A stretch of 64,000 nt of DNA from positions 124,001 through 188,000 of the forward strand of contig JAJPYN010000008.1 of the NCBI GenBank assembly GCA_021204905.1, given 5' to 3'. The translations under genes and the position numbers were made by a program. Positions 16,748 to 25,610 of the stretch are shown here, piece after piece (position 1 is the stretch's first letter; each line of letters starts with the position of its first letter). The notes under the pieces are model-generated. The model made no database searches. It worked only from the letters and a program-made list of their open reading frames with translations, and was not told where the DNA came from. The DNA is from Prevotella sp. (GTDB lineage Bacteria; Bacteroidota; Bacteroidia; Bacteroidales; Bacteroidaceae).

Positions 16748-19180
16748 TCAACAGAAAAGCCGCCCTATCTGTACTATCACTGCGGAGATCACCCACGCGA
16801 CAATCGTCGTATATCCCGCGACGAACACCGCCCATTTCCATTTGCCCGTCTCGCCCTTTATCGCGGAGATTGCCGCCACGCAGGGGAAATAGAGCATGAC
16901 GAACACAAGGAAGCCCAGCGCGGTGGGTATGTCGATGCCGTCAGCCTCCATTATGTCGTGCAGATGCTCGTATTTGCTTGTATTTTCAGCGTCGAACGCC
17001 TCGTCGTCACCGAAGCTGTCGTCGCCCGAATAGAGCACTCCCATCGTGGCTGCAACTATCTCTTTCGCGCCGACACCCGCCACGATGCCCACGTCGAGCT
17101 TCCAGTTGAAGCCCTGCGGAGCGAAGACCGGCTCAATGGCTTTCCCTATTCTGCCGATGTAGCTCTGCTCCTGCTGCGCCTGATTGTCAAGCTCGTCGTG
17201 GTGGGGGAAGTAGCTCAGTGCCCACACTATGATACTTGCCACGAGGATAATACCGCCCATTTTCCTTAGGTATTGCCGTCCCTTCTCCCACGTGTGCCGG
17301 GCTATCGCCTTGCCTGTGGGGAACCGGTACGGCGGCAATTCCATCACGAAAGGCGAGTCCTCACCCTTTATAACAAACTTCATTAGCACCTTGCTCATTA
17401 TCACAGCTACGATAATACCCAGCAAATACAGACACATCATTATCACCGACTGGTACTTCAGCGCGAAGAAAGTCGATATTATCATAATGTAGACCGGCAG
17501 CCGCGCCTCGCAACTGATCAGCGGAATAATCATCATAGTTGCCAATCGGCTCTTGCGGCTCTCGATGGTGCGCGTCGCCATAATTGCCGGCACGTTGCAG
17601 CCGTAGCCCATAATGAGCGGGATGAACGACTTGCCGTGCAGACCCATTTTGTGCATCAGCTTGTCCATGATGAATGCTGCGCGGGCCATATATCCGCAGT
17701 CCTCCATGAACGAAATGAAGAGATAGAGGATTAAAATCTGAGGAAGGAACGAGATGACGGACCCCACGCCGCCGATGATACCGTCGATGATGAGGTCTTT
17801 GATGATACCTTCGGGCATGTTGTCGCCGATGAAATCGCCGAGCCAACCCACGAGAGCGTCAATCCAATCTTGAGGATAGGCGCCCAGTTGGAATGTTACG
17901 GTGAACATCAAAGCCAAGAACAGGAGGAATATGGGGAACCCTACCCAGCGGTTGGTGAGTATCTTGTCGAGCACGTGCGTCATGTTGTAGACGTTCTTCT
18001 CGTTGCCTTTCTCGTAGCGCGCCTCCTGAAGAGCCCCGTGGATAAAGCCGTATTTGGCGTCCATTATCGCCGTTTCGCTGTCCTCGCCCGTCTCTTCTTT
18101 GACGCGTGCAGCCGCCTCGTCGCGGTGCCGGAGTATCTCGTCCGCCTCGCCCGAGGTCCGTATATAGCTCTCCGCATCGCGGTCCATCTCAAGCAGTTTG
18201 ATAGCTAAGTAGCGCGTGGAATAGTGCAGCCGCAGCTCGTCCTCTTTCTTCAAGTGCTCCTGCATCTCCGCTATGCCGTGCTCAATCTCGTGCCCGTGGT
18301 TGATGTGAATATGGCGGAAATGCGCATCGGAGTCCTCGGAACCCTCGTATAAGCGTATCACTTGGCGGAACAAATCGTCCACCCCGCGACCTGTGGTGAA
18401 CACTGTGGGCACGACGGGGATGCCGAACAGCTCTCCCAATTTGTCGGTATCGATCCTGTCGCCCCGCTTTTCCGTCTCGTCGAACATATTCAGCGCCACC
18501 ACCATACGCAAGTGCATGTCAATCAGTTGCGTGGTGAGATAGAGGTTGCGTTCGAGGTTCGACGCGTCGATGACGTTGATTACGACGTCGGGCGTGTGCT
18601 CCGTAATCTGCTTCCGGACATACAATTCCTCCGGCGTGTAGGCGGATAAGGAATACGTGCCGGGCAGGTCGACGAGGTTCAGACGGTAGTCCTCAAATTT
18701 CGCGTAACCCTCTTTCGCGTCCACCGTAACCCCCGAATAGTTGCCCACACGTTCGTGCGCGCCGCTCGCGAAATTAAACAGTGTCGTCTTGCCGCAGTTC
18801 GGATTGCCCACAAGAGCGACGTTGACGGTCTTTCTCTGACGCTCGGCAAAGAAACGCAAATGCTTGTCGGAAAGGGCACGCTCGTCGATATTGTCCTCGT
18901 CGACCACCTCTCCCGCAAGGTCAATTTTTTCGTTTTGGTGCATCGAACGTGCCTCCGCCTCGGTCAAGATCTCGATGCGCTCCGCCTCGGCATGGCGCAG
19001 ACACACCTCGTAACCCATAATTTTATACTTCACGGGGTCCTGCAGAGGCGCGTTCAACACGCTCTCCACCTCCTTGCCGCGTATGAACCCCATCTCCACG
19101 ATACGCTTGCGGAAGCCGCCGTGACCCGTAACTTTCACGATGATACCCCGCTCGCCGGTGTGCAACTCCGATAGTTTCAT
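16748..19180 (-). CDS. feoB: Ferrous iron transporter FeoA-FeoB fusion
   Basis: Encodes 810 residues. Residues 1-75 form an SH3-like FeoA domain, fused to FeoB as is common in Bacteroidota. The cytosolic GTPase has G1 GNPNCGKT (125-132), the G3 motif DLPGTYSL (about 171) and a G4-like NMFDE. The C-terminal half has two Gate regions and multiple membrane helices (for example FVMLYFPCVAAISAIKGE). It imports Fe2+ across the inner membrane, important for an anaerobe. The start at 19180 begins directly with the FeoA domain (MKLSELHTGERG). It has its own promoter and is not coupled to the upstream SGNH gene. Confidence 0.96.
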   Translation of the reverse strand: MKLSELHTGERGIIVKVTGHGGFRKRIVEMGFIRGKEVESVLNAPLQDPVKYKIMGYEVCLRHAEAERIEILTEAEARSMHQNEKIDLAGEVVDEDNIDERALSDKHLRFFAERQRKTVNVALVGNPNCGKTTLFNFASGAHERVGNYSGVTVDAKEGYAKFEDYRLNLVDLPGTYSLSAYTPEELYVRKQITEHTPDVVINVIDASNLERNLYLTTQLIDMHLRMVVALNMFDETEKRGDRIDTDKLGELFGIPVVPTVFTTGRGVDDLFRQVIRLYEGSEDSDAHFRHIHINHGHEIEHGIAEMQEHLKKEDELRLHYSTRYLAIKLLEMDRDAESYIRTSGEADEILRHRDEAAARVKEETGEDSETAIMDAKYGFIHGALQEARYEKGNEKNVYNMTHVLDKILTNRWVGFPIFLLFLALMFTVTFQLGAYPQDWIDALVGWLGDFIGDNMPEGIIKDLIIDGIIGGVGSVISFLPQILILYLFISFMEDCGYMARAAFIMDKLMHKMGLHGKSFIPLIMGYGCNVPAIMATRTIESRKSRLATMMIIPLISCEARLPVYIMIISTFFALKYQSVIMMCLYLLGIIVAVIMSKVLMKFVIKGEDSPFVMELPPYRFPTGKAIARHTWEKGRQYLRKMGGIILVASIIVWALSYFPHHDELDNQAQQEQSYIGRIGKAIEPVFAPQGFNWKLDVGIVAGVGAKEIVAATMGVLYSGDDSFGDDEAFDAENTSKYEHLHDIMEADGIDIPTALGFLVFVMLYFPCVAAISAIKGETGKWKWAVFVAGYTTIVAWVISAVIVQIGRLFC

Positions 19181-19229
19181 GCTCCAAAAAATTGTTTGTT
19201 GATTGCCAGCTGTTTGTTTTTCGCTGCTG

Positions 19230-19260
19230 CAAAGTTAGACAGCATGCCAAAGCAAAGCAA
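19230..19260 (-). promoter_or_regulatory. feoAB promoter
   Basis: TAACTTTG on the minus strand (19230-19237) with TTG at 19258-19260, gap 20. The leader is about 45 bases. Confidence 0.6.
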
Positions 19261-19278
19261 TACCAATCGGCAAAATAC

Positions 19279-20202
19279 CTAATTTTTGGTAGCACCCTTT
19301 GCCTTGTCGGAGAGAATGTGTTTTATCTCGTGCGCCACCGTTTTTGAGTATGCGGTTGCGCCTCGGGTATTGAGGTGAACTCTGTCGTAGAAAAAATCTC
19401 TGTAATGAATGAAAGCTGTGTCAGTGTAATGGTTAAGCAGAGGAATGTCATATTCTCTACAAAGCGTCTTAACGGGTTCAAGCATTTTATCGTCCGGGTT
19501 CTCGTACAATGGAGACACTGTAAATATAAGCCTTGTTTTGCCCTCACACTCGTTTATCAGCCTTTCTAAATAATAAAGTTTCAGACTGTCAACTCTTTTG
19601 ACGCCCTCTTCCTCGGAAAAAGAGAGGCTCGCCACAGCCATCTCTCTGTCAACGGGGGAATATCCGTTGTTGTAGTCGTGTACGGGATGGAGATTATCCA
19701 TTACGAGCATAGGCAACTCCGAATTGAATCTGTACATCTTGGAAACCATCTTATAGCGTTCATTATTCTCTATGCTCAGGAATATGGAGTCTATGCCCTC
19801 ACAATCATAGAAATGGTAAAGGTCCCGGAGATACTTGGTATTATCGCTGAGAATGATATCTGATGCCGGGAATACATCATAGAGAACAACCTTAGGAAAG
19901 TAGCGGGCTGTTGCCAATTTATAGAATCCGTAAGCACAGATAATACCCATGCCGTCCATACCGCAGTTGTAGACGCTCATCCCCAGTTCATTTGAAAGCA
20001 CGTCCGGGTCGTAATGATGGAGGGCGCGTGAAGAGCCGAAGACGAGTACGTCAGTATTTACTTCACGGGCAACGTATATCTTGCGTTTTGTCTCCCCTCC
20101 TTTGGCGTTAGCGAATAACCGGTCGCCAACAAAGCCCGTGATAAGGTCGCAGACCAACATAATCAGGGCGAATGCAACCAAACGAATAATAAATTTCTTC
20201 AT
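19279..20202 (-). CDS. SGNH-type protein paired with an MBOAT acyltransferase (module 1)
   Basis: Encodes 307 residues with one N-terminal membrane anchor (residues 1-25) and an exported SGNH-hydrolase-like domain. The nucleophile motif is FGSSRALHHYD (about residue 55) and the C-terminal Asp/His pair is in YDRVHLNTRGA (about 275-283). Such proteins act after MBOAT proteins in surface polymer O-acylation, like AlgX/AlgJ, PatB and DltD. The gene starts 6 bases after the MBOAT stop codon. It is clearly homologous to the protein at 61372-62289 over its full length. AT content is higher than in flanking genes. Confidence 0.8.
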   Translation of the reverse strand: MKKFIIRLVAFALIMLVCDLITGFVGDRLFANAKGGETKRKIYVAREVNTDVLVFGSSRALHHYDPDVLSNELGMSVYNCGMDGMGIICAYGFYKLATARYFPKVVLYDVFPASDIILSDNTKYLRDLYHFYDCEGIDSIFLSIENNERYKMVSKMYRFNSELPMLVMDNLHPVHDYNNGYSPVDREMAVASLSFSEEEGVKRVDSLKLYYLERLINECEGKTRLIFTVSPLYENPDDKMLEPVKTLCREYDIPLLNHYTDTAFIHYRDFFYDRVHLNTRGATAYSKTVAHEIKHILSDKAKGATKN

Positions 20203-20207
20203 AGGTA

Positions 20208-21642
20208 TCAGAAACTTACGTATATGAATTGACCGCTTTCAAGCACTCCCATTAGGGCAATGTAGATTAAAAGTAATACGTATGTACACCACCTTACCGC
20301 CACGTGTCTGTTGTTAAGCAAGGCAAACCGCGACGGGGCGAACTCCTGCGCCGTTTCCGAGATAACAACTATTAGGGCGGCAACAAAGGAGAAGAGCATC
20401 TGTCTGTTCGGAGGCAATGGTGTTCCCCATTGCGTAAACACCTTAACAATGATGCTTGCTCCGTCGGAAATCGTGGGCATGCGGAAGATGGTCCAAAGGA
20501 AATTTATAAGCACGAACGTGATTATTATCCGCGGCAAGCGCACAAGAAACCGTCGGCTTTCACACTTTTGCAAGCCCAATATCTTCTCTACGACTTGCAA
20601 CGCGCCGTGAAGCAGGCCCCAGATAATAAACGTCCAATTCGCCCCGTGCCAAATGCCGCTGACGAGAAACGTTATTATAATATTGAAGTAGTTCCGCGCT
20701 TTAGAGCAACGGCTGCCCCCGAGAGGAATATACACATAATCTTTCAGCCACGTCGAGAGCGATATGTGCCAGCGGTGCCAAAAGTCGGTGACGGATACCG
20801 AGAAGTAGGGGCGGGCAAAGTTATTTATAAGGTCAATACCCATTATCTTCCCCGTCCCGACAGCCATAAGCGAATATCCCGCAAAGTCGCCGTATATCTG
20901 AAACGAGTATGCGAAGCTCGCAATGAGGCACGAGATGCCGGAGTTATACTGCCAATGATTATATACTTGGTCGACGTATAACCCTAACCGGTCCGCCATA
21001 ACAACCTTGAGGAACATCCCCCAGAGCAACAGTTTGAGCCCCGCTACGGCGCGGTCGTAATCGAACCGCCGGCAGGTCTTAATCTGCGGCAAGAGGTCTT
21101 TCGCCTTGCTTATAGGCCCCGAAAGGATTTGGGGAAAGAAGCAGACGAAGAGCATGTAATCCGTCCAATCGCGCTCCGCGGGTATGCGGCGGTAATACAC
21201 ATCGAACAAATAACCGACCGCCTGAAAAGTGAAGAACGAGATTCCGACGGGCACAGCCCAATTCAAACCGGGGATGTTTGACGCTATGCCCGCAGTGGCG
21301 AGCAAGCCGCCGATAGTGTCGTTAATGAAGTTATAGTACTTGAAGACGACTAAGGGGACAAGGGCAAGGACGATGCACGTTACTGCCAAGCTTCTGCGAC
21401 GATATTGCGTTTCTCCCCCCCCCCATAAGTGCGCCGAGGTAAGTAATAGCTGTTACTGAGAGCAAAAGTAACGCATACGCGGGTCGCCATTGCATATATA
21501 GCCCGTAGGAGATAAGGATAAGCGATATGTTTTCTATCCTCCTCCGCGTCGCGTCCTTAATGTGCGGCAGGCTCGCCAACCCGTAATACACGACGAAAAT
21601 CAACGGGAAGAGCCACAGAAACTGAAAAGAATTGAATACCAT
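20208..21642 (-). CDS. MBOAT O-acyltransferase, out of frame at a G10 tract (module 1)
   Basis: Membrane-bound O-acyltransferase that would pass an acyl group across the inner membrane. Reading from ATG 21642 gives the family N-terminus MVFNSFQFLWLFPLIF, then at a run of ten G (21415-21424) the frame is lost and ends soon after. The remaining 390 residues continue in another frame to 20208 and include the invariant histidine in GIWHGANWTF. One G fewer (or two more) would restore a 477-residue protein matching the paralogue at 62.3-63.9 kb. The G tract suggests slipped-strand phase variation, with the sequenced state OFF. A sequencing error in the homopolymer is the main alternative. Confidence 0.85.
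21415..21424. repeat. Homopolymer of ten G (minus strand) in the MBOAT gene
   Basis: The plus strand shows ten consecutive C, so the coding strand reads AT followed by ten G (the first being the third base of an in-frame Met codon) and then AGA. It is the only homopolymer of this length I noticed within a gene in the window, and it sits exactly at the frame break. Confidence 0.9.
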
Positions 21643-21663
21643 CGAATAATCGTTAAACACATA

Positions 21664-21671
21664 CAAAGGTA
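21664..21671 (-). promoter_or_regulatory. Promoter -7 element of the MBOAT/SGNH operon (module 1)
   Basis: TACCTTTG on the minus strand, 22 bases before the ATG at 21642. It lies almost back to back with the glutathione peroxidase promoter. Confidence 0.6.
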
Positions 21672-21684
21672 GAAAAATTAATTG

Positions 21685-21692
21685 TAAATTTG
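21685..21692 (+). promoter_or_regulatory. Promoter -7 element of glutathione peroxidase
   Basis: TAAATTTG, 35 bases before the ATG at 21727, divergent from the MBOAT promoter. Confidence 0.55.
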
Positions 21693-21726
21693 CGGCACTA
21701 ACAAATAAACCAATACCAGATTATCT

Positions 21727-22275
21727 ATGAATACGATTTATGATTTCACTGTCAAGGACAGAAAGGGGCAGGACGTGCCGCTGAAGGAGTATGCGGGCGA
21801 GGTGTTGCTCATCGTGAACACTGCGACAAAGTGCGGTTTCACGCCTCAATACGAAGAATTGGAGAAGCTCTACGAGAAGTATCACAAGCAGGGATTTTCG
21901 GTTCTCGACTTCCCCTGCAACCAGTTCGGCGGGCAGGCTCCGGGCACCGACGCCTCGATACACGAGTTCTGCACGCTGACCTACGGCACTGCGTTCCCGC
22001 GATTTAAGAAGATTAATGTCAACGGAGAGAATGCCGACCCGCTCTATACGTGGCTGAAAAGTCAGAAAGGCTTTGCCGGGTGGGATCCCGCACATCCGCT
22101 CACGCCCATCCTCGACGAGATGCTCTCTAAGGACGACCCCGACTATCAGAGCAAGCCGGATATCAAATGGAATTTTTCGAAATTCCTTATCGACAAGTGC
22201 GGCAATGTCGTTGCCCGCTACGAACCTACGGAGAAGATTGAGAATATCGCGAAGAAGATTGAGACGCTGCTGTAA
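21727..22275 (+). CDS. Glutathione peroxidase family thiol peroxidase
   Basis: Encodes 182 residues. Reduces hydrogen peroxide or organic peroxides; most bacterial members use thioredoxin rather than glutathione. The peroxidatic residue is Cys36 (NTATKCGFTPQY), not selenocysteine. The glutamine (Q70 in NQFGGQ) and tryptophan (KWNFSKF) of the catalytic site are present. No signal peptide. It is a single-gene transcript with its own promoter, ending in a convergent gap that contains a REPIN-like hairpin. Confidence 0.93.
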   Translation: MNTIYDFTVKDRKGQDVPLKEYAGEVLLIVNTATKCGFTPQYEELEKLYEKYHKQGFSVLDFPCNQFGGQAPGTDASIHEFCTLTYGTAFPRFKKINVNGENADPLYTWLKSQKGFAGWDPAHPLTPILDEMLSKDDPDYQSKPDIKWNFSKFLIDKCGNVVARYEPTEKIENIAKKIETLL

Positions 22276-22308
22276 ATAAAGCCGAACGAAAGGCGGTTAA
22301 TTAAAAGT

Positions 22309-22430
22309 TTATCTTAGTTGCTACTATAAACCTGCGCAACAGTTCGAGACAGTTGAAACGAATTAAAATTCGGTAACGTTCAACTCGCCGGCAAGTTGGT
22401 TAGGATTTTAGTAGCAACTAAGATAATCTT
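22309..22430. repeat. REPIN-like inverted pair of the interspersed repeat
   Basis: Two copies of the short repeat face each other: TTATCTTAGTTGCTACTA at 22309-22326 and its perfect inverse at 22409-22426. The interior is also self-complementary (AGTTGAA and TTCAACT around AATT/AATT), so the whole 120 bases can fold into one long hairpin. It lies between the convergent genes for glutathione peroxidase and NrdG. It has no coding capacity, and resembles a REPIN or a miniature transposable element. Confidence 0.75.
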
Positions 22431-22464
22431 TTTGTGTTTGTAAAGTCGTTGCCCTTTACTTTTT

Positions 22465-22938
22465 TTATTTCTTTTGCCAAAACCGGCTGGTGATGTCCGT
22501 CATCTCCTGCGTGGCGTGGTCGAGGCGGTAGAGACGTTGGTTTGTGGCGGGCGATTTCAGCGCTCCGAGGTGGGCGATGTACGGTCCCACCTTGATGTAA
22601 TCGAAGTTGCGGCGGTCAATTTTCGGGGAGATGAGCGTGCGCCCGGTATACCAACCGACTTTCTTACCTGCGTAGGCGCGGCGGATATAGCCGGCGAAGA
22701 GGTTGACAGTTTCGGGTTCCGCGTCGCCGCCCATGAAGCACAGGCAGCTTATATCCTTGCCGAACTCGTCCATAAAGCCGTCTATTGCCTTTTCGTCAAG
22801 CGGTGTCCCGACATCCTCCCACAGGAATTTGCTGTGGCAACCGGGGCATCGGCACGGACAGCCGGATATGTTTACGGCTAATGTTACCTCGTCAGGCAGT
22901 TCCTGAAAGACTACGTCGGTGTTGTAGAACTTCAACAT
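22465..22938 (-). CDS. nrdG: Anaerobic ribonucleotide reductase activating protein
   Basis: Encodes 157 residues. Radical-SAM enzyme that installs the glycyl radical on NrdD. The iron-sulfur cluster motif C-x3-C-x2-C is read in SGCPCRCPGCHS (about residues 26-36). Length is normal. It lies 3 bases after nrdD in the same operon and needs anoxic conditions, in line with an anaerobe. Confidence 0.95.
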   Translation of the reverse strand: MLKFYNTDVVFQELPDEVTLAVNISGCPCRCPGCHSKFLWEDVGTPLDEKAIDGFMDEFGKDISCLCFMGGDAEPETVNLFAGYIRRAYAGKKVGWYTGRTLISPKIDRRNFDYIKVGPYIAHLGALKSPATNQRLYRLDHATQEMTDITSRFWQKK

Positions 22939-22941
22939 CCC

Positions 22942-25113
22942 TTACGCCCCGACGGGAACTGCAACGTCGCGCTTCGGTGCTTCTTGCTTGGCTTTTACTG
23001 CGGTTTCCGCGCCCGGGAGTTTGTCTTTCCCGGCGTAATAACGTCGTGCGGCTTCTTTCTGACGTGCCTGCGAGAAGTTGCTGACCCGCTTCAGATAGCC
23101 TATGATACGTGTCATATAGTCCACGTCCTCCGAGCCGCACTCGGGGCATTTGTGCAGGTAACGCTTGTCGATATGTCCGCAACTGTTGCAGATGGTGTTG
23201 GGTATGTTGAACGTGAAATAGTTGCAACCCTCTTTCGCCGCTACGCGGAGGAGCTGTGCATACTGCGCTTTCGACAGGTGCTCGTCGAGGTTCATGTGCA
23301 GCGCGGAGCCGCCCGTGAGGTGCTCGATGTAAGGTTTGCCGTGCAGTTTGAACTTGTCGAGGATGGTGAGCGACTCATCTTCGACGATGTAGAAGTAGGA
23401 GTTATAGCAGTCGCGCGGCACGAAATATCCGTCCTCGCGGTCCCATTTGGCGTGCTTCACGCCGACGTTCTCCGCCGGAATCATCTCGCAATTGAACATC
23501 AATTCCTTAGTGCGGTACTCCTTATTCTTCTTCTCCACCACTCCGAGAATGCTCTGCACGAAGTTGCGATAGTCGGCGTTGTCGTTGATTTTCAGCCCCA
23601 TAAACTCCGCCGCTTCTACCATTCCGTTCACTCCGATGGTGAGATACTGGCGCGACATGTTGATGTATCCGGAGTCGAAAAGCGGGAGCATGCCGTTGGT
23701 TTGCAACTGTTTGAGGTTCTCGTTGTAAGCTGTCTGCACCTTATGGCACAGGTCTACCACGTCGCTAAGGAAGTCGAGGTAGTTCATCCTGTGGTTTACG
23801 GCATACTGAATGCAGCGGTTGAGGTTCACCGTCAGCACGCTCTTGGAGCCCGTAGAGATACCGCCGGCGCCCAGGGTGTAAGAAAACGTGTTGTCAGTTA
23901 TCTCGTTCCGCAGGCGGCAACATGAGGAGAGCGAGTCCGCGTTATCACTCATGTACGTGAAAAACGAGTGTCCTTCGGCGTACATCTCTGCCGTGAAGTC
24001 GCCCCATTCCTTATCTTTCGGTTCGCCGTTCTCGGTCAGCATCGCCATCGTTTCCACGGGGAAGGTGAGCAGGGTCTTGGTTCTTTCCTGATTAAACCAC
24101 TTCATAAACCGCTTCTGCAGCCACGACAAGCTGTCCCAATCGGGGCGTGTGCCGTCGGGGAAATAGAAGTTGTCGAAGAGCGATTGGAAATAATACTTGT
24201 CGTAATAGGATATGTTCCAGAACACCGCTTGGAAGTTCCTTGCTCCCGTCGGCTGGTTTATGGAGTAGACAATCTGCTCGAAACAGTCGGTGATAACTTT
24301 GTCTATGGAGCGCTTCTTCAGAGACATGTCCGCCTGACGGTCGGGGTGCTGCCAGTAGTCGGCGCCGTATTCCTTGCCGATGAAGTAGTTCATGTACATC
24401 AGGAACTCGGGTGTGGCGCACGCTCCGGAGAGCATTGAGCTGACGATAAACACCATATTGACGAACCCGCCGCAGAAAGACTTGAGGTTGGTGGGTGCCG
24501 TTGAGTTGCCGCCGATGCCGCCCGTGCCGCCGATGAGCCACGGGTACATCGTGATGGAGGCACAGTAGTTGGCGAGTGAAGTCTCGTCGTTCTTATATAT
24601 AAAGTGGTGTGTGAGCAGGTCAATATATTTCTCCGCCAGCTCCTTACCGTATATCTTCTTTATCCTGTCGGTAAGCATGCGGCGGTTCAGACGTATAAAC
24701 GCCGACTTGGGAAGTTCGCCTATGAGCGTCGCAATGTTCTTGTGCTCCACGTTGGCGTTAGCGTCATACTTCGAGCCTGTTGCCGGATTGGACGCCACGC
24801 AATAGTCGGAGAGGAACTTAATGCGCTCTATCGTCTCGCGGTCTTCGGTGTGTTGCTGGCGGTAAAGCATAAACGACTTGGCTACGGAGTAATGTCCCTC
24901 CTGCATAAGCGCAACCTCCACCTGGTTCTGAATGTCCTCCACGTTGATGTCGTTCTTAATGTCAAGGTGGAGAATTATCTTCGACAGCACGGACAAATCT
25001 GTCGGTTGACCCACCGAATCGAATGCTTTGATGATGGCATTCATAATCTTGTCGAGCGAAAAAGTGTCTTTCGACCCGTCTCTCTTAGTAATGGTGAAAT
25101 TCTTGATTTCCAT
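22942..25113 (-). CDS. nrdD: Anaerobic ribonucleoside-triphosphate reductase
   Basis: Encodes 723 residues of the class III reductase that makes dNTPs from NTPs with formate as reductant. The N-terminal ATP-cone runs over about residues 5-90 (ITKRDGSKDTFSLDKIMNAI). The ten-stranded barrel follows. Near the C-terminus are a four-cysteine zinc site (CNSCGH and CPECGS) and the glycyl-radical loop with Gly in TRIIGYLKRV. The promoter at 25316-25345 gives a leader of about 195 bases with a small upstream frame. Confidence 0.96.
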   Translation of the reverse strand: MEIKNFTITKRDGSKDTFSLDKIMNAIIKAFDSVGQPTDLSVLSKIILHLDIKNDINVEDIQNQVEVALMQEGHYSVAKSFMLYRQQHTEDRETIERIKFLSDYCVASNPATGSKYDANANVEHKNIATLIGELPKSAFIRLNRRMLTDRIKKIYGKELAEKYIDLLTHHFIYKNDETSLANYCASITMYPWLIGGTGGIGGNSTAPTNLKSFCGGFVNMVFIVSSMLSGACATPEFLMYMNYFIGKEYGADYWQHPDRQADMSLKKRSIDKVITDCFEQIVYSINQPTGARNFQAVFWNISYYDKYYFQSLFDNFYFPDGTRPDWDSLSWLQKRFMKWFNQERTKTLLTFPVETMAMLTENGEPKDKEWGDFTAEMYAEGHSFFTYMSDNADSLSSCCRLRNEITDNTFSYTLGAGGISTGSKSVLTVNLNRCIQYAVNHRMNYLDFLSDVVDLCHKVQTAYNENLKQLQTNGMLPLFDSGYINMSRQYLTIGVNGMVEAAEFMGLKINDNADYRNFVQSILGVVEKKNKEYRTKELMFNCEMIPAENVGVKHAKWDREDGYFVPRDCYNSYFYIVEDESLTILDKFKLHGKPYIEHLTGGSALHMNLDEHLSKAQYAQLLRVAAKEGCNYFTFNIPNTICNSCGHIDKRYLHKCPECGSEDVDYMTRIIGYLKRVSNFSQARQKEAARRYYAGKDKLPGAETAVKAKQEAPKRDVAVPVGA

Positions 25114-25179
25114 TTTAGATTAGTTGGTTATATCGGTTTATTTTTTTAGTCGTAATGCCTTGACGGTCAATGAAATCGC

Positions 25180-25299
25180 TCAGCCTAACATGATGCAAAA
25201 TTTCCTTTTTGGAAAACTTTTCGTCGCTTCCAAGCAGCAAACTTTTCCTTTTTGTAAATCTTGATCCATGGTTTTCGCTGTTGAGTTAGCCGTTTTCAT
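25180..25299 (-). CDS. Possible upstream leader ORF of nrdD (39 codons)
   Basis: A short frame starts about 10 bases after the predicted nrdD transcription start and ends 66 bases before nrdD. The predicted peptide is basic and cysteine-containing (a KVCCLEATK stretch). There is no clear ribosome site and no known homologue. It may be a regulatory leader peptide or chance; the same leader has a repeated AACTTTTCCTTTTTG-like segment that could form RNA structure. Confidence 0.25.
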   Translation of the reverse strand: MKTANSTAKTMDQDLQKGKVCCLEATKSFPKRKFCIMLG

Positions 25300-25315
25300 T
25301 TTTACCAATCGACCG

Positions 25316-25345
25316 CAAAGATAATAATTTCGAAACATTCGCAAA
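25316..25345 (-). promoter_or_regulatory. nrdDG promoter
   Basis: TATCTTTG on the minus strand (25316-25323) with TTTG at 25342-25345, gap 18. The stretch from 25114 to 25610 otherwise contains the leader ORF, one interspersed repeat copy at 25421 and the AT-rich 3' flank of the membrane-protein operon. Confidence 0.65.
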
Positions 25346-25420
25346 AATAATTTCAACAAGTTTTTGAAACGAACCAAACGCTCAAAACGGCCGATTTTTC
25401 CGCATATTTTGCAAGGTTTA

Positions 25421-25436
25421 CAGTAGCAACTAAGAC
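25421..25436 (-). repeat. Interspersed REP-like repeat, copy 4
   Basis: CAGTAGCAACTAAGAC, the reverse-oriented repeat core, in the intergenic region upstream of the nrdD promoter and downstream of the membrane-protein operon. Confidence 0.65.
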
Positions 25437-25610
25437 CTTCGCAAGCCTGAAATTCACTCGTTTACGCCGCTTGATATAAAGTGATAGTTCAACCCCTCGC
25501 GCGCGCAACTTTTCGGCAAAACTTTTTCTTCACCGCGAAAAATTTTTTTAATCCGAAGTGTTAAATCTTCGCCCTTCCGCTTTTCTTTTTGGAAAACTTC
25601 GGCTCTTCGT

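Noticed and set aside
22309..22430. Invertible promoter like those of Bacteroides capsule loci
   Set aside because: Inverted repeats are present, but there is no promoter inside, no gene start beside it (both flanking genes end here) and no recombinase nearby.
25160..25171. FNR/CRP-like box TTGACGGTCAA in the nrdD leader
   Set aside because: Spacing of the half-sites is too short for FNR, and it lies well downstream of the predicted transcription start.
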